Shown here one piece after another: positions 1 through 14,100 of a DNA stretch of 64,000 bases. Numbering within the stretch: the first letter of the stretch is position 1; each line of letters begins with the position of its first letter. The DNA is from Mycteria americana (Eukaryota; Chordata; Aves; Ciconiiformes; Ciconiidae): contig NC_134368.1 of assembly GCF_035582795.1 (NCBI RefSeq), positions 14,676,001-14,740,000 on the forward strand. Reading direction: 5' to 3'. Position numbers and translations under genes: made by a program. Below the pieces are notes generated by a model. It was given only the letters and a program-made list of their open reading frames with translations. It did no database searches and was not told the DNA's origin.

Positions 1-568
1 CTTCCACTGCCTGTGCATTTCCTTCTTGCCCTTTAGTTTGACCAGCAGGTCTCAACTCATCCGTGCCCGTCTCTTGCCTTCCTTTCCTGATATCTTACAC
101 CTGGGTATTGAGAGCTTTTGTGCTCTGTGGAAAATGTCCTTAAATTTCTGCCAGCTCTGTTCTGCTCCCTTGTCCCTGTGGACAGTTTCCGAGGGGGTCC
201 TATTGACTAACTCCTTGAAGAGCTGGAATTTTGCTTTCCTAAAATTCAGGGTCCTGACTTTACTTTTTGTCTGACCCATATCCCTCAGGACTGCGAATTC
301 CACCAGTGCATGGTCACTGCAGCCCAGGCTGCCTCCAATTTTGATGTCACCAATTAGCTAACTTGCGTTGGTGACCAACAGGTTCAGTATCGCATCCCCT
401 CTAGTAGAGCTGTCTATTACCTGGCTTAAGAAGTTATCCTCAATGCGACCAGGAGTCTCCTGGATTGCCTACAGCTTGCCTTGCTACTTTTCCAGCAGAT
501 GTTGGGGTGGTTGAAGGCCCCAAGCAGGACAAGAGCCTGTGAGCATGATGCCTCCTGTAGGCATCATG
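1..568 (-). mobile_element. CR1 LINE fragment, ORF2 region, decayed
   Basis: Read on the minus strand, this stretch translates in pieces to the inter-domain part of a CR1 ORF2 (endonuclease end to start of the reverse-transcriptase linker). Recognisable pieces are FRKAKFQLFKELVNRTP at about 190-250, GAEQSWQKFKD at about 130-165, and DLLVKLKGKKEMHRQWK at the left edge. The reading frame is broken by stops and shifts, so it makes no product. The element runs off the left end of the window, so its real length is unknown. The right boundary is placed at a perfect 10-bp inverted repeat (544-568) where recognisable CR1 sequence stops. Identification is by memory of CR1 proteins and is strong at family level; the subfamily is not determined. 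Confidence 0.85.
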
Positions 569-2181
569 AGTAGAAATCAGTGTAATGATTTTAAGTGTCA
601 GTTTATTTCCTGGTCCATCCTCTCCATTTTTACCTGTTAGCTACTTTCTGCAAAATATACCACTACAAATTTTTCTTTTTACAGCTTATGAGTTGGATAC
701 TAGACTGGGCCAGAGATGAAAATGACATTAACTTGGCTTCCACTGTAAATTGTTAATAAGCAGAGTAACAATGTCTGCTATTCTTATATATTCCTTTTGC
801 AGTGGTGTTCAGGGATGCCCATTGTCGGGGAGCACGATGACTATTCTCTTTGAAAATAATAAATACAGAGAAAATATTAATGTCTCAAGGAGCTAAAAAT
901 CAAAGATACTGTTCCATTTTGCAAATTATACAGGCCAGGGGAGGGCCATGATTATGTTGACAGGCCTCAGGAATGCGTGATCTCTGAGGAGGGGCTGGGC
1001 TTGGTAAGTCTAGAGAAGATCACAAAGTGGTTTGAACTTTGATGTCCATGTGGATTTATACTTTGTCTTTCCACACTTGTAGCTTTTAAGTATGATGGCT
1101 TCTCAAGGGACTGAGGAGTGGCTGAATCTTTTCAGCTCTATGTCCTTGTGTGGCTGACATGAGGCCAGTGAGTGATACAATGGGCCAAAATAATGAAATT
1201 TTATGTAACTCACCATATGTGTGAACAGTACATATCAAAACATAGGACAATAAGAGAAGAACTGTTTGTTTAATTTTTTTTCACTGTTTTTGTGCTATTT
1301 TCTACTCTTCAGTGGCAAAATTAAATGTTACTTTTTTCTTCTTCTTCTTTGCCCTGTAGACTCAGCATTTGTTTACAAAAAAAAAAAAAGAAGGAAAAAA
1401 GTAATTGCATTATTTCCTGGAGAATATGTCCAAAGTGGTTGAATTCCAATTACAGATCCCATTCCAAATCAATACAAATGTAGCAAAAGCAAAGGCATTT
1501 CACAGATGCCAGTTACAGGCCTATACTTACTGAAGAGAGATTCTGTAAATCTGTAAATAAAAGGTGAACTGCAGGCTGAAGAACTTTTAGAGCTATTGCT
1601 AAAAGAGGCAAAGGAAAAGAACCAAATTTAGCTTGCCTTCCCAAGCCCAAGGTTAAAAATTCCTTTTAGGCATGGTTTCATAGCCTATCAGAGGTGAAGT
1701 AGACTTTTAAGTGAAATACTGAATGCAGAATTCCAAAATACCAGTTAAATATACTGAATGTTTCTCTGAAATAGTCATAGATTGCCTTTTGAATAGGAAA
1801 TATCCTTTTTTAATCTTACATCTTGAAACAATAAAAATATCATACATTTATCCAAAATAAGTACGATTTTTTTTGTGATAAACATACTCAATTTTATGAA
1901 CTTCTCAAGCAGAAAATTATCCTCTTTTCAAAACTTTGATGCCTAATTCCTTCATGAATTAGTCTAATTGAATCTTTTATGGAGATCTCATGCTGTGAAC
2001 TGCAGCTCCTTTCATACATGCTGAATTACTTTGGGGCTAATGAAATGAGACTTTCTCATAAATAATAAATGTGTTCAGAATCGAGAAGGACTGTTCATTT
2101 GATCATCAGAGGCTTAGACTCATTTATTGCGTGGTTAGACTGCAGTACACTGAGAACCTAATAATTTGGTGTTTGTTCATC
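569..2181. other. Non-coding, AT-rich, upstream of first recognised exon
   Basis: No exon, RNA gene or clear repeat was recognised. The only notable item is an A-run near 1377-1389. Earlier exons of the coiled-coil gene are expected to lie to the left of the window, so this is probably intron; it would be 5' flank only if the ATG at 2182 is a true start. Confidence 0.5.
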
Positions 2182-5100
2182 ATGGACCCTTCATCTGGGA
2201 GAGAACAAGAATTTTGTTACAGTATTAAAATGCCCAGTAATGAAGGATTTGATATCCTGAATTTCAATTTTAAAATTGATACTTCTTGGATTTTCCAGGA
2301 ATTAGAAGATGCAAGCAAACCTGATGAACAAGTAAACAATGCTGGAGAAGAGAATTTGAACCTCAGAATAAAAGAGCTGGAAAAGTCGGAGCAAAAACTA
2401 AAAGGTGTTTTAGAGGACTACAAGGAGTCAGATTCTGTCCTAAGAAATAGGTAAATAAAAAGGTTTTTTGCATTCAAAATTAATGTGATGTGACAAATGT
2501 ACTCTTCCCTTTGCCCAATGTACTGGCTGTCAAATGATACACACAAAACTAGCAAAAAGAAAGACTTTGTGAGTTTTTAGGGTGCCTGATATAAGGGTGC
2601 ATGTATAAGTGTTTTGTGTAGCTGTCAGAATAGAAATGCAATATTCAATTTTTTGTTTTTATTATTTAAATTGGATTTACAGCATGATCTAAAATCTTGT
2701 AGCAAATAACCAGACAGGTTTCTCAGGATGTTTCATTCTTAAATATTCATAAGGTGTAGATTCTGCTTGTAAAATATATTCCTTTCCTTTTAAGTTGAGT
2801 TAATTTGGAATTTTGTGTTGCAAAAAAAGTCCCTTGTTTCAGAAAGCTTCATATAGTTTAGTATGTTAATGCTAATCATTACAGTAACTAAAGGTGCCAT
2901 TAAGCATTAATTATGTAGTTGACTAGAATAATAAGATCAAGTTTTTGATAGTCAGCAACTGCACTGTTCTAAACAAAGCCAAATAGTTAAAAGGATAGAA
3001 AATATAAATGGCATTCAAAACAATTATTTGTGTAATTTCTTAATTGCTTTGATTCATCAAGGGATTTGGCCAGAAATGTTTTAATAATGGGCTTTTTGTC
3101 AAAATAATAATGAAACTTTTTTGAAATAGAAGCTTTTGTAGGAATAGGCATATTTTAACAAAGATTTCAGGGAGAGGAAGATGGGAAGAACTTTATTTAA
3201 AATCGAAGCAGAGAAAGTATGAGAGAACAGTTCAAGGAGAGCAAGTGACCAGCTGAAACTTGCCTGGGGTATACGAAACCCATTTTCAGGGATCTTAGCT
3301 AACCAGTAGAAAGAAAAGCTATCCTGTGCCTGAAGTTCTTGTGGCTGAAGCACAGACAGACAAGATGAGGAATGATGTGGAAGGCAGAACTGCTGGAAAA
3401 ACCAGAGAAGCAGAGTCAGTAGCTGTGACTAGCCAGGGCAGAGTTTTGGGCTGACGTGGCCCAGTTTCCTTTGATACCAGTGTTAGGCTACGCAGTGCCT
3501 GTGGTGGGGAGGACCTCGTCAGGTTCACTTTGATATGAATAGGCACTTATTTAATGATGTGTTTTCTGTCTTAATCCTGTTCCTTCAGAAATATGTTGTT
3601 ATGTGAGATTTTTGAATGAAGGTAGTGTTGTCATGCTGGGATGGAGGTAGCAGGAAATTTTGGCAGGTAGGGCAGTAAGACAAAGCTAGAAGATAGAAAT
3701 GAGCAGGGGAGCCGAGTGAAGACTGTTGAAAGTTGAGTGAAGGAATTCAAGGAAGAAGATATGGTACAGCACAGTCCTGAGGGGCACAGGGGGTAATGTG
3801 TGCATCTCTGAGATGAGAAAAGAGGAGGTTTTAGTACCTGCTGCAGGAGATGAAAGGCTGGAAAAAACATTTCCTTAACCAGAAAAGGATGTTTTGGAAT
3901 TCACAACTGTTTAAAGCATTGAGAAAATTTTGCTATATAGGCTGAAAAGGGAAGAAAAACCTTAAGGAGAACATGAAGCTTGCTCTCCTAAGATTATCTT
4001 AGGTATTCCTATTCCTCCTGTGTAGAGGAACCCCATCACATCACACCACATCATCTTACAATACCATTTTAATAGCAACAGGCGAAGCAACCATGTATTT
4101 TGTCAAAATCCAGCTTTGTGGGCGAAGTGAATACAGTTATGCATTATAGGTTTCAGTACCCACTGTGAGGTATGTTACAAGTAAGATGTTTTCCCTTCAG
4201 CCAGTAAAACACATAGTTACTTGCAGGTTACCTGTAAACTTGTAGATTACCTGTAATCTTAATTTTGATGGGAAACATTTACCATCATCATAAAATTTGA
4301 ATTTGCTAACCATGAACCTAGGAAAATCCTATGATCAAAATCCTAGATACATGTAGAGACCAAAGTGTTGTGGTTGTCTTTATGGTAAGTTGGTACTTCA
4401 TATAGTGTGCCAAGCTTCAGTGAACATTAATCTTGTAAATGTGTTTGCTTATGGTTTTCCAGCAGAGAGTGAATGAACGTAGACATTGCCTTTAACAGTT
4501 TTGAGAGTCACCAGCCTAATGGGCAAACCCCAGTAGACTTGTTAAGAATTAAGTGTTTAATTATTAGTGATCAACAATTTGTTACTATTTTATTGTTGGG
4601 AGAAAAATGGAAAACTAAAGATAAATTGATGCATTGCTGATGACTGCTTATCCATCTGGAACTGTACTGTGTGATATTCACTTAGCAAAGATCTTCATTC
4701 TCACTACCACAGGATGAAAGAGCTGGAGCTGTCACACAAAACACTTCTTGTGACAACTGATCAACTAAATGTGAAGTTGCACCAGGTTGAAAATGCAAAT
4801 GTGCGTGTTAAAGGGAAACTGCGAGACATTCGGGAGGACCTGATCAACTTGGTGAGGAGGATATTGTTTCAAATGACCTAGTTTAGCTTCTCTTTGTGGT
4901 AATAATTTATAAGTCAATCTGATCTCCAGTGACCTCTCTGTTTTTAAGCAATAAATAATCTCAGCCTTTCTCTTTTTCTACAACCAGAGGAATCAGAGGA
5001 ACTTTTCAGTCTTTTTTGCCCCACTTTCTGTTTCTCTAATGCTTTTGGCAGCTCTTATTCCCGAATGAGGGCCCTTGATCTTTGGTATATATGGTCCCAC

Positions 5101-8100
5101 TTTCTTCTTTCTCCCCAGAACCCACTCAGCATACTCCTCCTCCCTAGGTCAGACTTTATCTTTCTAGCCCCATAATAAAGCATTTTTTTTATTCCCTACC
5201 ATATGCGATACAACAGCACAACACAGGTAACACAGCCTGTTTTCTGTATAAAATGCAGTGCTCCGCCTGTCATCTGACTCTTGAATTGCTCACGCATTTT
5301 CAAGCTGGGCCCCACCTGCTGTTGCATCTGCTTTAAGCTTCCTGCTTAACTTTGTGTCCTCTTCCAGCTTTCCCAGATTGGTTTGGGTCTTGCCTTCTTT
5401 CCTGTGACGCACTGTCATGTGGGCCACCGCTCTGCAGAGCCCTGCCGGTGCTGGTGCGAGCCCTCCTCTGCAGGGTGCCCTTCCCTGGAGCAAGCTGACC
5501 TGCTCCCTCATTGCCAAGAACGTCCCACTGCCGATTTCATGCCCTCGCAATTCCCTCTCCCTGTGTCTGTTGTGAAATTGTCAGCTCTGCAGTGGAAAGC
5601 CTTCAGTTCTCCCAAGTGCTAGTACCTCTTCACATAAATGCTTTGTATCAGAAAGGTCAGCTCTTGGCTGATAACACATATAATGGGCATTTTTACCCAG
5701 TTTGCACAGCTCATTGGATGGATCCATGAAAATATTGAAGGAATGAAAGTTGTTCAGGGGCGGTCTACAGTGAACAATGTCTTTTGATTCTGTTTATCAC
5801 TATTGTCTCAGCATTTTAACAAAGTTGAATAATCTGACAGGATGCTAGTACCAGGCAATACGACTCATAAGTACGAACAATAGTCTTTGTTTTTTTATTT
5901 AAAAGTGAAATGTGTTTTTCAAGAACTCAGGAAGCTTAGACATATGTATATTCCCATCAACAGTTAATCAAACTATTTATCCCACACCTACCTGACTTTG
6001 CATAACATTTCAGCCTAGTGTTCCTCCTGTCCTGTCCTTGCTGGTGAACCCCTCAGACAGGAAAATGGAGATCAAAGACTGACCATTCCTGTCCTTGAAG
6101 AAATACAGTAATGTCTCTGTGCCTTCAGTCTTGCTTCAAAGTTGGCAAAATGGCACTATGATACTGGTGGGTCTTACTCTGCTCAAACAAGGGCAGCATG
6201 TGAATCATGAAAGCCTCCTCTGTCTTTCATTGCCATCTTTCACCTCTGTATGTCTCTGTGTTCAAACCCACTTTGGTGCAAATGAAAATACCAAAGTCTT
6301 TCTCAAACTGATTCAAAAGGCATCTGTTCCTTTCTCCTTTTCCAGGGGGTTCATAAAAGGAGCTGACAGATGACAGGTATAGTGAAGGGCAAAGGGCAAA
6401 AGCTTGGTCTCCGAAAAGTGCATTTTATGTTTTCTAGAATAGAACCACAGCTTCTCTGCCTGTAAGATCTCAGTGCTACACTACTGTCAGTGTTAACGAT
6501 ATGTTACTGATATGTTCAGAGCTGGTTGTACGAATTCCAGTTCAAAGGTTTATTTTGATTTAGTATGTACTATAAAATATGCAAAAGGAAGTGTTTAAAA
6601 ACTTCCTTTATTTTATATAGTAGTAGTTGTGGGTGAGATTGTGTTTTGTTTGTTTCCTACTGAGATGTTTCAGTGATGGCTGAAATGACAAAACAGTAGG
6701 TCAGTTTTGCTCTAAATGCAGGATTTTACTGGCTTTAAAAACCTTCTACTTATGTCATTCCTGAGTTTTCAGAAAACAAGGGCAGAATTATTGCAAAATT
6801 AAGAAAAATGGTAAGGGAAGAGGAGATTTAGTATTAAGATGTTAACCGTACAACTCACTGAAATTGTAGGTTGAAAACCAAGAAAAGTCAGAGAAGAAGC
6901 AAAAGAAAAAATTACGTTGGCTTCAGGAGCAGCTGAAGACAAAAGAAGATGAAATAAAAATCCAGTCAGAGTATTTTGAGCACTACAAACAAAGACAGAG
7001 ACAACAGACAGCAGTGCTGAGAGAAAGGGAATGTTACCTTCAGGGTGAGGTATCTCGGCTGGAAAAGCAAGTCCTAGATCTTAGTGCCCATATTGCTCTT
7101 TTGACATCTGAGTTAGAAGAGGGAATGGTGCAGTATCTCCAGCAGAAGCTGGAATCAGCATTCAGTGGGACTCAGGGCTATAAACACTCTGACGTGGAAG
7201 TAATGGAACTGAAAACTTGCATTGAAAAGGTGGAGCATGACATGAAAAGCCACCTCGAGACATTTCAGCAAAATCTGAAGTTCTTAAGGGAAAAAGAGGA
7301 GGACAACAGAAGAGAACAGGCAGACCTGCTGACTGAACTCCAGTGCTCTCAGGACACTGAAGACTTTCTCAGAAGACAATTGGAAGAATCTTGCCATCAT
7401 GTGTATAGTCTGAAATTATCGGAAATCAAACTACAGGAAAAAATGGAAGAGCTTTTGGATGAAAATAAGGCTTTAAAAGATCAAGGTAGGGTTAAGTTGA
7501 AAAAGAAGAAGGAAAAGGACTCACGACTTACAAGACCGGAGAATGGAGACAACAGTGTTGACCTGGTAAGTAAAAATAAGGCAAAATATAATTAGCTTTT
7601 GTCTTTATATTGCCCTGGATTACACTTGTCATTAGGTGTGCAAGCGAGATGCAAGTGTGAGGCGTTTTCCTTCCTGCATTTTTTTCCTTTTTTTCTGTTG
7701 ATGCATTAGTACTTCGCAGTGTCTAATTCACACCCACCGGAATCAGCAGTTGGGGCTTCATTGCATCAGTGCTTTTATTAGGTGCACATGAAGGGCACTT
7801 CACAAATCTTGTTTCCTTAAGTTTTTAAGTGACATGCCCAAGGCAAAAGGTCTCAGTTGGCATTAGAAGTAGAGCCCAGAAGAACTTCTGAGACCTCTGT
7901 CTTGTGGACACCATTCAGTGGAGGAGTACTCATATGGTTGGGTGAGTTTTCACATGTTATTCATGCCCAAATGCTGAAGAAAAAAGCACAGCTGACAAGA
8001 AATCTTGTCTATGAGATTTTTCTGGATAATGGTAAACAAGGGAAGATGGATACAGTATTCATGACTGGGAGTGAGTTGAGATATTCAATGGTTTGCAGCT

Positions 8101-11100
8101 CCATAGCATTGTGATATGCCCTGAATACACTGAATAGGACTTGTTTGCTTCAAGCACTTCACGCCGGCTTTGCATGGGAAAGCTCTGCATATGCTGTAAT
8201 ACGGCATTCAGCTTCTGCCAATTCATGTTGCTGACAAAGAACAATTCTTTCCACAGAGAGGATTCAAACAAAGTTTTATTCTTTATGCACTGAGGTGGAG
8301 GGTATTTTTATTTCGAGGATTTGTTAAGTAAAGTGAAATCAGCTAAACCTCACACTCAGCTACCCCATTCACATTGTGACCAGATATCCCAAGAGCTCTC
8401 CTGATTTTAACTGCAGTTAACCGAGAGGTAGAGGGCATGAACAGAAACCCTTTAGTATAGGAGGACAATCACACTGTGAGTACTTCCAGAACTGGGAGAA
8501 GGTAGAGAGGATCTTTTGTCCATAAAAGCCTAGAGTAAGTAAAGACAAAGTTTTTAACCTGGTAGTTGAACACACCTTTGCAGACATAGTGATTTTGTAC
8601 CATTAGTGGCTCTACAGTCCCAAAGAAGCGAGCTCCAGGAGGTTGTCTTTGTGTGAGAGAGAAAGAGTGGTAAGATCATCCTGCGGTAACTGGCAGCACA
8701 TGGGTGACCTTTGTGGAGAGCTCGGAAGCTGTGCCTCACCGCACGTGTCTCTGTAGCTGCCCTGAGGTGGCAGAGGACTGACTGCTGTTGCTTATTTTTA
8801 TACTTAGCCTGAAGCATTGCTACAGTTACTTTAACTAGGGAGTTCGCTTTTTCTTGGGAATGCAGAATAACGTTTGAAAATATTTGAAGATGTTTTTAGA
8901 GGGACTTGCACTGAGTTGTACACAGGTATAGCAACCAAGTGCACTATGAGGGGACTGCCCAAGTAAAATCAGGAGGAGTGAGAGCTTTCAGAGCCAGGGA
9001 ATAAGTAGTGGAGAATTACTATCAGTTTGAGAAAATTGAGATAGGGAGAAAGTAAATGTTATTTGAAGGTGTGAAAGCAAGATATATCAACCGACTAGTT
9101 ACCTGAGACTAATCCAGAAAGTCTTCAAGAAACAGGACCAAATCTCTTTCATTTTATGCTGTACCCAAATAAAAGGTTACTTTTTTCCTCTAAACAAAGT
9201 TTTCTAACCATTTCTTTTCTAAGTATCAATTTACAGCTGTGTTGTCGTAGAAGGTTACTGAGTCTCAATTACCCAGTCTTTGGTATAAATGAACAGGCCA
9301 TAATTTGTGTTGAGCTGGTTTACTTTGTTCCGCTGCACAGTAGGTTGCATTCCTTAAATGCTGTGTATAGCATCAGCCGCATCAAATCTTATGTCTTCTG
9401 CATTTCTGGTTGATTTTCCTCCTCTTTTGGTACTGCTATTGATTCACTTGGATTTTTCTAGTAGAAAATGGCTTGAGATAGCAGGAAAAAATTTTCACTA
9501 TCTATGATAAAAGGACGAGGGAGACCTCTGGTGTTGTATTGTAAAAATGAAGAGGGGTTTTTCCTCTCATCTTGTGTTTTACTAACACCAATTAAAATAG
9601 ATTTTTGTAATCTCATTGCATTGGTCTTGTAGTATTCAAGCCAAAACAGTTACAAGAAAAATCCTATTTAAGCTCATCATACTCCATGAACAGCTATAAA
9701 AAAAAGAAATTGTATGCAATACAAGAAGGATTTTCATGCTGTTACTTTTCTGGAAAGCTGCTTGTATATGATTTTTCAGTGAAAGAGTGAATGGGATCAT
9801 TTGCCTATTCCACAGCCAGGAAAAAAGCAGTTTGTGAAGACAGGCTTATCAGACCCCTGTGAAATACACAAGGTATGAGATTCCTCAGTAAATACCATAT
9901 CATTGCCAAGCGCATCAGTTATTCTTGAAAACAAGCCTTGGTCATTATTGCATCTTCATGCAATAATATCAGATCCAATTAGGTGTTTTGCTCTGGTATT
10001 GTAGAGGTGAACCGAATCTCACAGAGGGGTGTAGTCACATAAATCTTGTTGGAAATTTGAATTTCCAATATTGGTGTCAGGATCCTGTCTGTAATATTCC
10101 AATTGCAGCCTATGCCTGAATGAAAAATGCATGAAAAAGCAGCTGGTACCATGTGGCTGTGTCTTGATTTGTCAGGCAGTTTCTAGATGAGAAGATTAGG
10201 GGTCTGTTGAAGGTGTCGGTGAAGGAAAAGCATGAAACAACAAAGGATCCACCTTTCTACAGTTTTCGCATGACAGCTGAGGTCTTGATTTCACAGTATA
10301 ATGTTCCTGGCATCCAAGCATTGTATCTTTTACATAATTTTGTGTAACTTTATTTTAACAGAACCCACAAATCAATAAAGAAAAGATATCTGGGAAGAAA
10401 TAAAGGCAAACTTGCAGGAAAGGAATGAGTGTGTTTCAAGGATAAACAGTAGCTTCAATATTACTGAGAAAATGAAGGAAGAAATCTTGGAAGTGTTGTG
10501 GTTTCTACTTAAGTCATACCGCCCAGTCAAGATCTCATAACAGAGCACTGTAATGTGGCAGCTGACTTGGGTTGAAGTCAGAATTATTCTCACTGGTGAT
10601 CCTGTGGAAAATCAAGTGGCTTTTTCTGACTTACTATAGACTGAAGACTTTGAAGTCATTGCCTTTCCCATCCATATGTAATTTTAAAGCTGCAGCTCAG
10701 CCCAAAGGGACCAAGTTTGTTTGCTGCTGGCATTTGATGCAGAGCAGTTCAGGAAGACATAAGTGACTGTGTTGGCTTGTTTTCTGTGCTGTAGCTCTTT
10801 TGGCTACCACCTCAATTATGTGTTTTGTTGAGAAAATCAAACCTGAATCTTCTGTTCACTAAAAATGAGCATGGAGCATATGAAATGTGGCTTGCTGTGT
10901 TTCAAGCAATAAGGGTATCTGCTTTGCACCAGAAATTGTCACAATTTCCAAATTGAGTCAGGGAGTCAAGGTAAATGTCAAGAAGAGGATACGAAATTTA
11001 CAATTAAATTATCAATGGAAAAGAAAATTTTATTCGGAATGATTATTCTACTTGGAGTTTTTCCAACCTAGGAAGAGTTGTCTTTGTAGCTGGGCATTGA

Positions 11101-14100
11101 ACTATTAGTCTCATTCCCTACTTGATTGGACTTTCTTTTCTCTTTGTTCATGAGCATATAATTTAGTCTCTGTTCTGATAGTGTTCCATCTGTGATCTAA
11201 CATACTACATGCTTATTACTCAGATTTTCTTCCTTAATTCTTTGCAAAGTATGAAGGAAACATTAGAGGGAAGTTTAAAACCACACCATTTACTAGAAAA
11301 TGTTGGAATGAGAAAATGTATGAAATAATAGCAATTATAATGAAATAATGGGTTGTTTGAATGTAAAATAGCAAAGGAAATTTATGGGCCTGTTTTTCAT
11401 ATCGCGAACACTGTATATTGATAATCTGTTTTTTTCTTTTCCCTCCTTTTCCCATTAAGAATGGAGATCTAATCCAGGATGACATTCAAAATCTGAAATG
11501 GGGAGCAGTCTTGGATTCACTCAGAAGCAGAGCTACTCAAACTCCAGTTGTGCTGCTACATGCTAAAGAGTCTGGTATGAAAACAAACTGGAATTTTTGC
11601 TCTCATTTCTGTGCAATAAAAGTGAAGATGATTTCATTCATGTGGTGTGCAAGACTTAGAAGGTATAAGACCTTCTAAAAACCTCCTAATCTGGAAACTG
11701 TAGCTTGGGAAGGTGAAGCAATAACTATTTGCCAGTATGATACTAGCATTTAGATATGAGCTTTCTCAAGAAATCCTAGAACTTTCAAGAAGCTAGAGAG
11801 ATGAGGAATTAGGGGATATTTCCCATGTCCTGGCTGAAGTATAGTGTTTGGGAATGCTGTGCAGCAGTCAGGTTTGCTTTTTAGACAAAACAACATGAAA
11901 GCTCTGATCTTGGCAAATTGTATCAAGTAAATTCTTCCAATATAAATTATTGGAAATTTTATAGCAAATTTCAGTGTATGCAAATGCAGACCTGCACTGA
12001 ATTATTTTAACCCATAAGTTTAATCCATAAGTTTTCATCTACCCACTGTAATGAGATGTATTTTCCATTTTTAAATGCTTTGAGAACTGGGGGGGGACCT
12101 CAAATATGCCTTATTTTAGAGCCTAATACTTATGTTTTCTTGTGAAGTTTGTTTTCTTGTTTAATGTCGTGCTTATCTCTGCATCATTGGTGATGTATGC
12201 TTCTGGTAGAGAAGGTAGTTTTGAGCGTACTTTCACTAAAATACTTTTCTGTTCAAAACAGCTGGTCAGATGTTTTTGAGTTTGTTTTTCATGTAACTAT
12301 CTGGGAGTGGCATTACACTTGTCCAGTGCTTTACCATAACAGAAACACTAGGATGTAGCTGTGATGGGCTAAAGCAGATGGAGGAGCTACCAGAAGAACT
12401 TCTACCAGTTTTGGAACACAATTCCAGTGCCTTTGCAAAAGTTGCTGATCTAGCTGAGATTGAGCAGGTGAGAAGAAAGGTTACCACTATTCTTGCTGTC
12501 ATTGTGCACAGTGAGTCTGTGAATTTTGAGATAAAATGAAGAGTCGGTGTATTTAAAGATAAGTATAAAAGTATCTTTACATCATAGCTACTGAAGATAC
12601 TATTCAAGATGAATACAGGTGTGCATTAAGAAAATGATTGACTTATTTGTACCTTCTTTGTATCATTACACTCATTGCAAATTTTAAATAATTTGAAAAC
12701 TTTTTATATGGAAATGTTTTTTTCTCATCTCTCTGTAATCAAGTATTTTATGGATGAAGTGAAAAATAAATTATGGTTAACAACATAGAATTATATATCT
12801 TAGCTTATATTTTTCAGTTTGAAACATTTCTCTTTTGCTGTTACCAGGTCACCCTTGGAACAAAGAGGGCAGGTACTCTAGAAGATAGTTTCACTTTATT
12901 CAGATGTACCCCAAGTTATTGTGCAGCAAGACTGCTTCCCCCTTGCTCTGAGAAGTTAACTAACAATGAGACAAGTAAGGAAACCAAAGAGGAAGACAAC
13001 TTTTCTCTCTTGAAGGAAAAAGCTGTAGATCTACCAGCAAAGACGTTCCCTGTTTCTGTGGTTGAAGCTTTGATGAGGAAGAAGCCCCAACTTACCTTGT
13101 TAGAACCTGAAAGCTACCACATATCAGCTGTCACCACTGTGAAGAAAGTGAGGAGTTTGGATTTCTGTGAGGCATATACCACTCCTTGTCCTGATGGCCT
13201 CTGCCTTGTTGCAGAAGGAGGATTTTCTGACAAAGCTTCTGTACTTCTTCGTGGAGAGATGCCTTGCACTGTGACTGAAATTTTCACATTGTTTCTAGAA
13301 AAATACAACATGGAAAAACCTTGGGAAAACAAGCAAATTCTGCCAAAAAGCATAAGTGAAAATAAATGTCTGGATAAAGTTGTTGATGATGGAAAGTATC
13401 ACCAAAAAATCTTTAGAGGGAGAGCTAAAGGAGAAGAAATACAGAATGAGGAAGACCAACCACAACAGGTGACCTGTGTTCCTGAGGAAAGTTCTAAAGT
13501 TCTGAATAAAACTGAATTGATCAGGCCTGGGAAGCAAGGAGTAGAAGTCAAAGACAGCCTAGGTAGCCTACAGGATGTCCAAAATTTATCTGTTGATTTT
13601 AAAGTCTTAAAGAAGCATTTTGAAGGGAGCCTTGAACTAATGGAGAAACAAGGAAACCTCTCAGAAATCTGCATCTCTGATGTGAATAGGGTATATAATG
13701 GAGAAGACATAATCAAAATGGAGGAGAAAGGAGAGCAACCAACTCACCAAACAAACCCTTCCAGCAATATTGGCCTGAAAGAAAAGAAAGACCAGACCCT
13801 GAAACTATGTGAACCAAACGAGAAGAATTTCTCATGTCAAAAAATAGCTGCTGAAAATGTGCAATATGCATACTCTCAGAAATTTTTTTGGTCAGGGGAA
13901 GAAAGGTATCCACTAAACACATTGTCTCCTATGCAGGAGAGGGCTGTGTGCTTAAGCAAACTGTTTCTGCCAGGGAGCAATTTTTATGAGTGTTTCTGTC
14001 ATCTGTCACCACTGGATGCTGGTAATGAACATAATGTGAAAATATATGCACTGGAAGAAGTGGTGGCTGTGTATTCTCAGAGGATGTTTCTACTGATGCA

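Noticed and set aside
26-274. Plus-strand 82-codon open frame
   Set aside because: It is the antisense shadow of the CR1 ORF2 fragment.
5290-5622. Opposed open frames in a GC-richer intron patch
   Set aside because: They overlap on both strands with Cys/Pro-rich nonsense-like translation and no splice phase match.
12773-12847. ATG at 12773 as the start of the giant exon
   Set aside because: The intervening codons are hydrophobic intron sequence, and a clear acceptor lies at 12847 with phase-matching upstream exons.
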